In this document: piece by piece, positions 24,953-27,713 of the stretch
How the letters are laid out: each line of letters begins with the position of its first letter
Position numbering within the stretch: the stretch's first letter is position 1
Notes under the pieces: generated by a model
Told to the model about the DNA's origin: nothing
Seen by the model: the letters and a program-made list of their open reading frames with translations, nothing else
Databases searched by the model: none
From: DASSOY01 sp035776675
GTDB lineage: Bacteria; Bacillota; Bacilli; Bacillales; DASSOY01
DNA: 27,713 nucleotides
Direction: 5' to 3'
Assembly: GCA_035776675.1 (NCBI GenBank)
Contig: DASTWO010000066.1
Coordinates: 1 to 27,713, forward strand
Program-made: the position numbers and the translations under genes

Positions 24953-25678
24953 TTAAACGAGAGCCAACGCCTCTTTGTCGGCGATCAACGTTACATTCTC
25001 GTGTAAATTCAGGATCGACGCGGGGAAGACTTGGCTCACTCCTCCGTGAACAAGCCTTTCAATCGCTTCAGCTTTGGCCTTCCCGGAGGCGAGCAACACA
25101 ATCTGCTTGCTTTGAAAAATCGATTGAATCCCCATCGTTATGGCATATCGAGGCACATCTTCAATACTTTCGAAGAATCGGGCATTCGCCTTGCGGGTCG
25201 ACTCGGTCAACGTCACAATATGAGTCTGTGACGCAAAAGACGTTCCGGGCTCGTTAAACCCAATATGGCCGTTCTCGCCAATCCCCAATAACTGCACATC
25301 AAGACCGCCAAGTTTGTCTATGATTATATCATAACGCCGGCATTCAGACTCCAAATCAAGTGCCGTGCCATCGGGAATATGAATATGTCCGCGTGGTAGA
25401 TTCAAATGTTGAAACAATTGCGTATCCATAAAATGACGAAAACTATTCGGGTGATCGGATGAAAGCCCGACATATTCATCAAGATTAACAGTGGTAACAC
25501 GAGAATAGGAAGTTCCTGAACGGCGATGATCTTCTATAAGCTCCCGATAAGTGCCTTCAGGCGTACTGCCTGTTGCCATTCCCAAAGTCATTGACGGTTC
25601 TGTGCGAACCCTGTCAATGATAATGGCTGCCGCCTTCCGGCTCATATCATTCTGATTCTCTGCTGCAATAACCTTCAC
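24953..25678 (-). CDS. nagB: glucosamine-6-phosphate deaminase NagB
   Basis: NagB converts glucosamine-6-P to fructose-6-P and ammonia. The product (241 aa) has the family N-terminus KVIAAENQNDMSRKAA, the phosphate loop GMATGSTPEGTY (33-44), the general-base Asp67 in NLDEY, and the active-site GENGHIGFNEPG with His138 and Glu143. It starts at GTG 25678, overlapping the nagA stop by 4 bp (GTGA), so coupling is likely. B. subtilis NagB is 242 aa. No allosteric tail of the long E. coli form is present. Confidence 0.95.
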   Translation of the reverse strand: MKVIAAENQNDMSRKAAAIIIDRVRTEPSMTLGMATGSTPEGTYRELIEDHRRSGTSYSRVTTVNLDEYVGLSSDHPNSFRHFMDTQLFQHLNLPRGHIHIPDGTALDLESECRRYDIIIDKLGGLDVQLLGIGENGHIGFNEPGTSFASQTHIVTLTESTRKANARFFESIEDVPRYAITMGIQSIFQSKQIVLLASGKAKAEAIERLVHGGVSQVFPASILNLHENVTLIADKEALALV

Positions 25679-26871
25679 CGCCGGACTCCCTCCCGTTCAT
25701 AGGCGATTTCACCGCGGCAAAACGTCATCACCACGTTAAGGTCGCGATCCAACACGACCAAATCCGCATCCTTCCCGGTTGCGATACTTCCCTTTCGGTC
25801 GAAAACCTTCAGTTCCTTAGCCGGGTTCGCCGCGCTCATCTGTACTGCCTCCGCCAGGTTACAACCTGTGTAGGCCATCACATTCTGAACGGCATCTTTC
25901 ATCTTCAACATACTTCCGGCAAGGCTCCCGTTTTCCAGATGAGCCTCCCCATCCTTAACAATGGCATCCTGGCCGCCGAGGTCATAAGTACCATTTCTCA
26001 AACACTTTGCCCGAATGGCATCTGTAATCAACACAAGTCCGCTTTTCTTTTTCTGGCGGTATGCCAGGTCGACCATTTCCGGCCGCATATGAATCCCGTC
26101 CACGATCATTTCGGCAGTCAGCTCTTTCTTCAACAGCGCTGCGCCGACAACACCGGGTTCACGATGGTGAAGCCCGCGCATTCCGTTGTACAAATGCGTC
26201 ACATGGGAAGCCCCAGCCGCAATGGCCCCTTCCACCTGTTCAAAGGTGGCGTCGGAATGTCCGATGGAAGCGACCACGTCATGATCAGCCAAATAGCGCA
26301 CCAGATCAAGACCACCTGTTTGCTCAGGTGCGAGTGTCACCAATCGAATATGTCCGCTTGCAGCCTCCTGCCACTTTCGAAATTGTTCCGAATCAGGAGC
26401 CATAATATGGTCGACCGGTTGCGCTCCGGCACGGTCCGGTGAAATGAACGGCCCTTCCAGATGTATCCCCAGCATTTCGGCACAGCCGCTATTGCTCTGG
26501 TCCTGCCAATAATTCCCCGCATTGGCAAGGGCTTTTTCAATAAGACGGCCATCTTGTGTCATAGTGGTAGCAAGAAAACCCGTCGTACCTTCGGCCGGTA
26601 GGGCTCCGGCAATAGTCTTTAACGCTTCCGGTGTCCCATCCATTGCGTCCGCCCCGGCTGCCCCATGTATATGAACATCGATAAATCCAGGAATACAAAT
26701 ATAATCCGGATCGAGTGAAATGATCTCTTCCCCCGGTTCAGGTTCGCCCATCTCATGCCGGGCTTTCAAAGCCTCGATCTTCCCGTCCTTCATCCGAACG
26801 GACCCGCTCTCATAGATCCGATCCTCGCCATAAACCGTGATATCCCGGATCAATATTGATTGATTCCCCAT
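25675..26871 (-). CDS. nagA: N-acetylglucosamine-6-phosphate deacetylase NagA
   Basis: NagA hydrolyses GlcNAc-6-P to glucosamine-6-P and acetate, the first cytoplasmic step. The product (398 aa) is an amidohydrolase: metal-site HIH (His67, His69) in DVHIHGAAGADAMDGT, the family EGPFISP, GHSDATFEQV, HLYNGM and LITDAI. B. subtilis NagA is 396 aa. The start has AAAGGAG at good spacing. It is the first gene of the operon, with a NagR-type operator 52 bp upstream. The long repeat array starts just beyond the promoter. Confidence 0.95.
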   Translation of the reverse strand: MGNQSILIRDITVYGEDRIYESGSVRMKDGKIEALKARHEMGEPEPGEEIISLDPDYICIPGFIDVHIHGAAGADAMDGTPEALKTIAGALPAEGTTGFLATTMTQDGRLIEKALANAGNYWQDQSNSGCAEMLGIHLEGPFISPDRAGAQPVDHIMAPDSEQFRKWQEAASGHIRLVTLAPEQTGGLDLVRYLADHDVVASIGHSDATFEQVEGAIAAGASHVTHLYNGMRGLHHREPGVVGAALLKKELTAEMIVDGIHMRPEMVDLAYRQKKKSGLVLITDAIRAKCLRNGTYDLGGQDAIVKDGEAHLENGSLAGSMLKMKDAVQNVMAYTGCNLAEAVQMSAANPAKELKVFDRKGSIATGKDADLVVLDRDLNVVMTFCRGEIAYEREGVRR

Positions 26872-26922
26872 GACGCAACTCCTTTGGTAAGAAAATCTAA
26901 ACTCATCCTACCATCTATTCGT

Positions 26923-26939
26923 CTAGTTGTCTATACCAG
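26923..26939 (-). promoter_or_regulatory. NagR/DasR-type operator over the nagA promoter
   Basis: The minus strand reads CTGGTATAGACAACTAG, a near-palindrome with one mismatched pair in the outer arms. It agrees well with the DasR-type consensus ACTGGTCTAGACCACT recalled from memory (about 13 of 16 positions). TGGTATAGA inside it can serve as an extended -10, so repressor would block initiation directly. The start codon is about 55 bp downstream. Confidence 0.7.
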
Positions 26940-26982
26940 ATAAAAAATAGAAAAGAACCAATAATCGATTCGCTTTTGACTC

Positions 26983-27391
26983 TGGTGCATTCAACTCCAA
27001 TTTTGACGCATGAATGTGGACTTTGACGCATACTTTCCTTTTCTGACGCATAAATCCCGACTTTGACGCATACTTCCCTTTTCTGACGCATAAACCCCGA
27101 CTTTGACGCATAAACCCCGACTTTGACGCATACTTCCCTTTTCTGACGCGTAAACCTCGACATTGACGCATACTTTCCTTTTCTGACGCGTAAACCTCGA
27201 CTTTGACGCATACTTTCCTTTTCTGACGCATAAACCTCGACATTGACGCATACTTTCCCTTTCCTGACGCATAAACCTCAACATTGACGCATACTTCCCT
27301 TTTCTGACGCATAAATCTCGACTTTGACGCATACTTTCCTTTTCTGACGCATAAATCTCGACATTGACGCACAAATTCTATTTTTCGTGCA
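26983..27391. repeat. long 20-bp-period array between nagA and degU
   Basis: The 8-mer TGACGCAT (TGACGCGT or TGACGCAC in three units) starts at 27004, 27024, 27044 and so on to 27244, then 27265 to 27365, 19 times in all. Every step is 20 bp except one of 21. Degenerate units flank it: TGGTGCAT at 26983 and TCGTGCAA at 27385. The 12-bp spacers mostly alternate between AAAYCYCGACWT and ACTTYCCTTTTC, a 40-bp dimer with one A-A duplication (27084 and 27104). Three minus-strand frames remain open through it, because the unit has no stop in any frame and 20 is not a multiple of three; these are not accepted as genes. The units are direct, with no unique spacers, so it is not CRISPR. Confidence 0.9.
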
Positions 27392-27441
27392 ATCAGACCC
27401 ATCCAAAGCCCCCGAAAACGACAAAAGGGCCGGATGTCCTG

Positions 27442-27713
27442 TTACATCACCCGAACCCAACCGTTTTTAATCGCCTCTACGACCGCTTGCGTGCGATCTT
27501 CGACGTTAATTTTTTGTAAAATGTTACTGACGTGGTTCTTGACTGTCTTTTCACTAATGTAGAGAACTTCCCCGATCGCCTTATTGCTCTTCCCGTCAGT
27601 AAGCAGCTGCAGCACTTCACACTCTCTGCGCGTCAGAATATGCAACGGTTTGCGGTACTCCACGTTCCCATATCCGCCCGAAGATTGTTTATTGCCTCCG
27701 TTGGCGAGACGAC
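27442..27713 (-). CDS. degU: response regulator DegU, C-terminal part (5' end beyond the window)
   Basis: DegU, phosphorylated by DegS, controls exoenzymes, motility and competence. The visible 90 residues comprise part of the linker (LANGGNKQSSGGYGNVEYRK) and the complete LuxR-type HTH: HILTRRECEVLQLLTDGKSN, with SEKTVKNHVSNILQKINVED as the recognition helix region, ending AIKNGWVRVM. This agrees almost residue by residue with the B. subtilis DegU C-terminus. The receiver domain is off the right edge. The gene reads toward the array; no strong terminator is seen in the gap 27392-27441. Confidence 0.93.
   Translation of the reverse strand, partial: RLANGGNKQSSGGYGNVEYRKPLHILTRRECEVLQLLTDGKSNKAIGEVLYISEKTVKNHVSNILQKINVEDRTQAVVEAIKNGWVRVM

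Noticed and set aside
26983..27391. CRISPR array
   Set aside because: Period of 20 bp is far too short, spacers are only two alternating types and not unique, and no cas gene is near.
26923..27402. 159-residue and overlapping 98- and 127-residue minus-strand open frames
   Set aside because: They are consequences of a stop-free 20-nt repeat, open in all three frames at once, with no convincing ribosome-binding site and low-complexity product.

Overview
The window looks like the chromosome of a motile, naturally competent, endospore-forming-type member of the Bacillaceae. The evidence is gene content and order: minJ, ctpB, ftsX, ftsE, a yvjA-like gene, prfB, secA, hpf, fliT, fliS, fliD, csrA, fliW, yviE, flgL, flgK, flgN, flgM, yvyF, comFC, comFA and degU follow the Bacillus subtilis degU-to-minJ neighbourhood closely. 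Promoters fit SigA, SigD and SigH of that group. The species cannot be fixed from the sequence alone. Every confident gene lies on the minus strand, so transcription runs from high to low coordinates.\n\nLayout from the left. Positions 1-137 hold the 5' end of a group II intron inserted directly behind the minJ terminator. Positions 179-6475 are a cell-division and envelope block: minJ, ctpB, an M23/coiled-coil murein hydrolase, ftsX and ftsE. A YitT-family membrane protein, release factor 2 with its programmed frameshift, SecA and the long ribosome-hibernation factor follow. A cold-shock gene with an excellent SigA promoter and two stacked terminators separates this block from the late flagellar region (13037-21301). 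That region carries the filament cap and chaperones, CsrA and its antagonist FliW, the hook-junction proteins, and FlgN, FlgM and YvyF. It has three SigD promoters, one of them a perfect consensus match upstream of flgM. The flagellin gene usually found next to csrA is absent; a 68-residue coiled-coil gene with its own SigA promoter sits there. comFC and comFA follow, without comFB.\n\nBetween comFA and degU, where B. subtilis has degV, lies a GlcNAc operon: nagA, nagB, nagR and an HPr gene. It has a NagR/DasR-type operator and a terminator. On each outer side of this operon is an intergenic array with a period of 20 bp and a GCAT-containing core. The array next to degU has 19 good units (26983-27391, including degenerate ends); the one next to comFA has four. 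These paired arrays are the most unusual thing in the window. Their role is unknown, and they do not look like CRISPR, a coding repeat or a terminator array.\n\nOther structured non-coding elements are a multi-stem RNA-like leader upstream of ctpB, a nested hairpin across the ftsX stop codon, two near-perfect palindromes around ftsE and the yvjA-like gene, and a small well-initiated plus-strand reading frame divergent from hpf.
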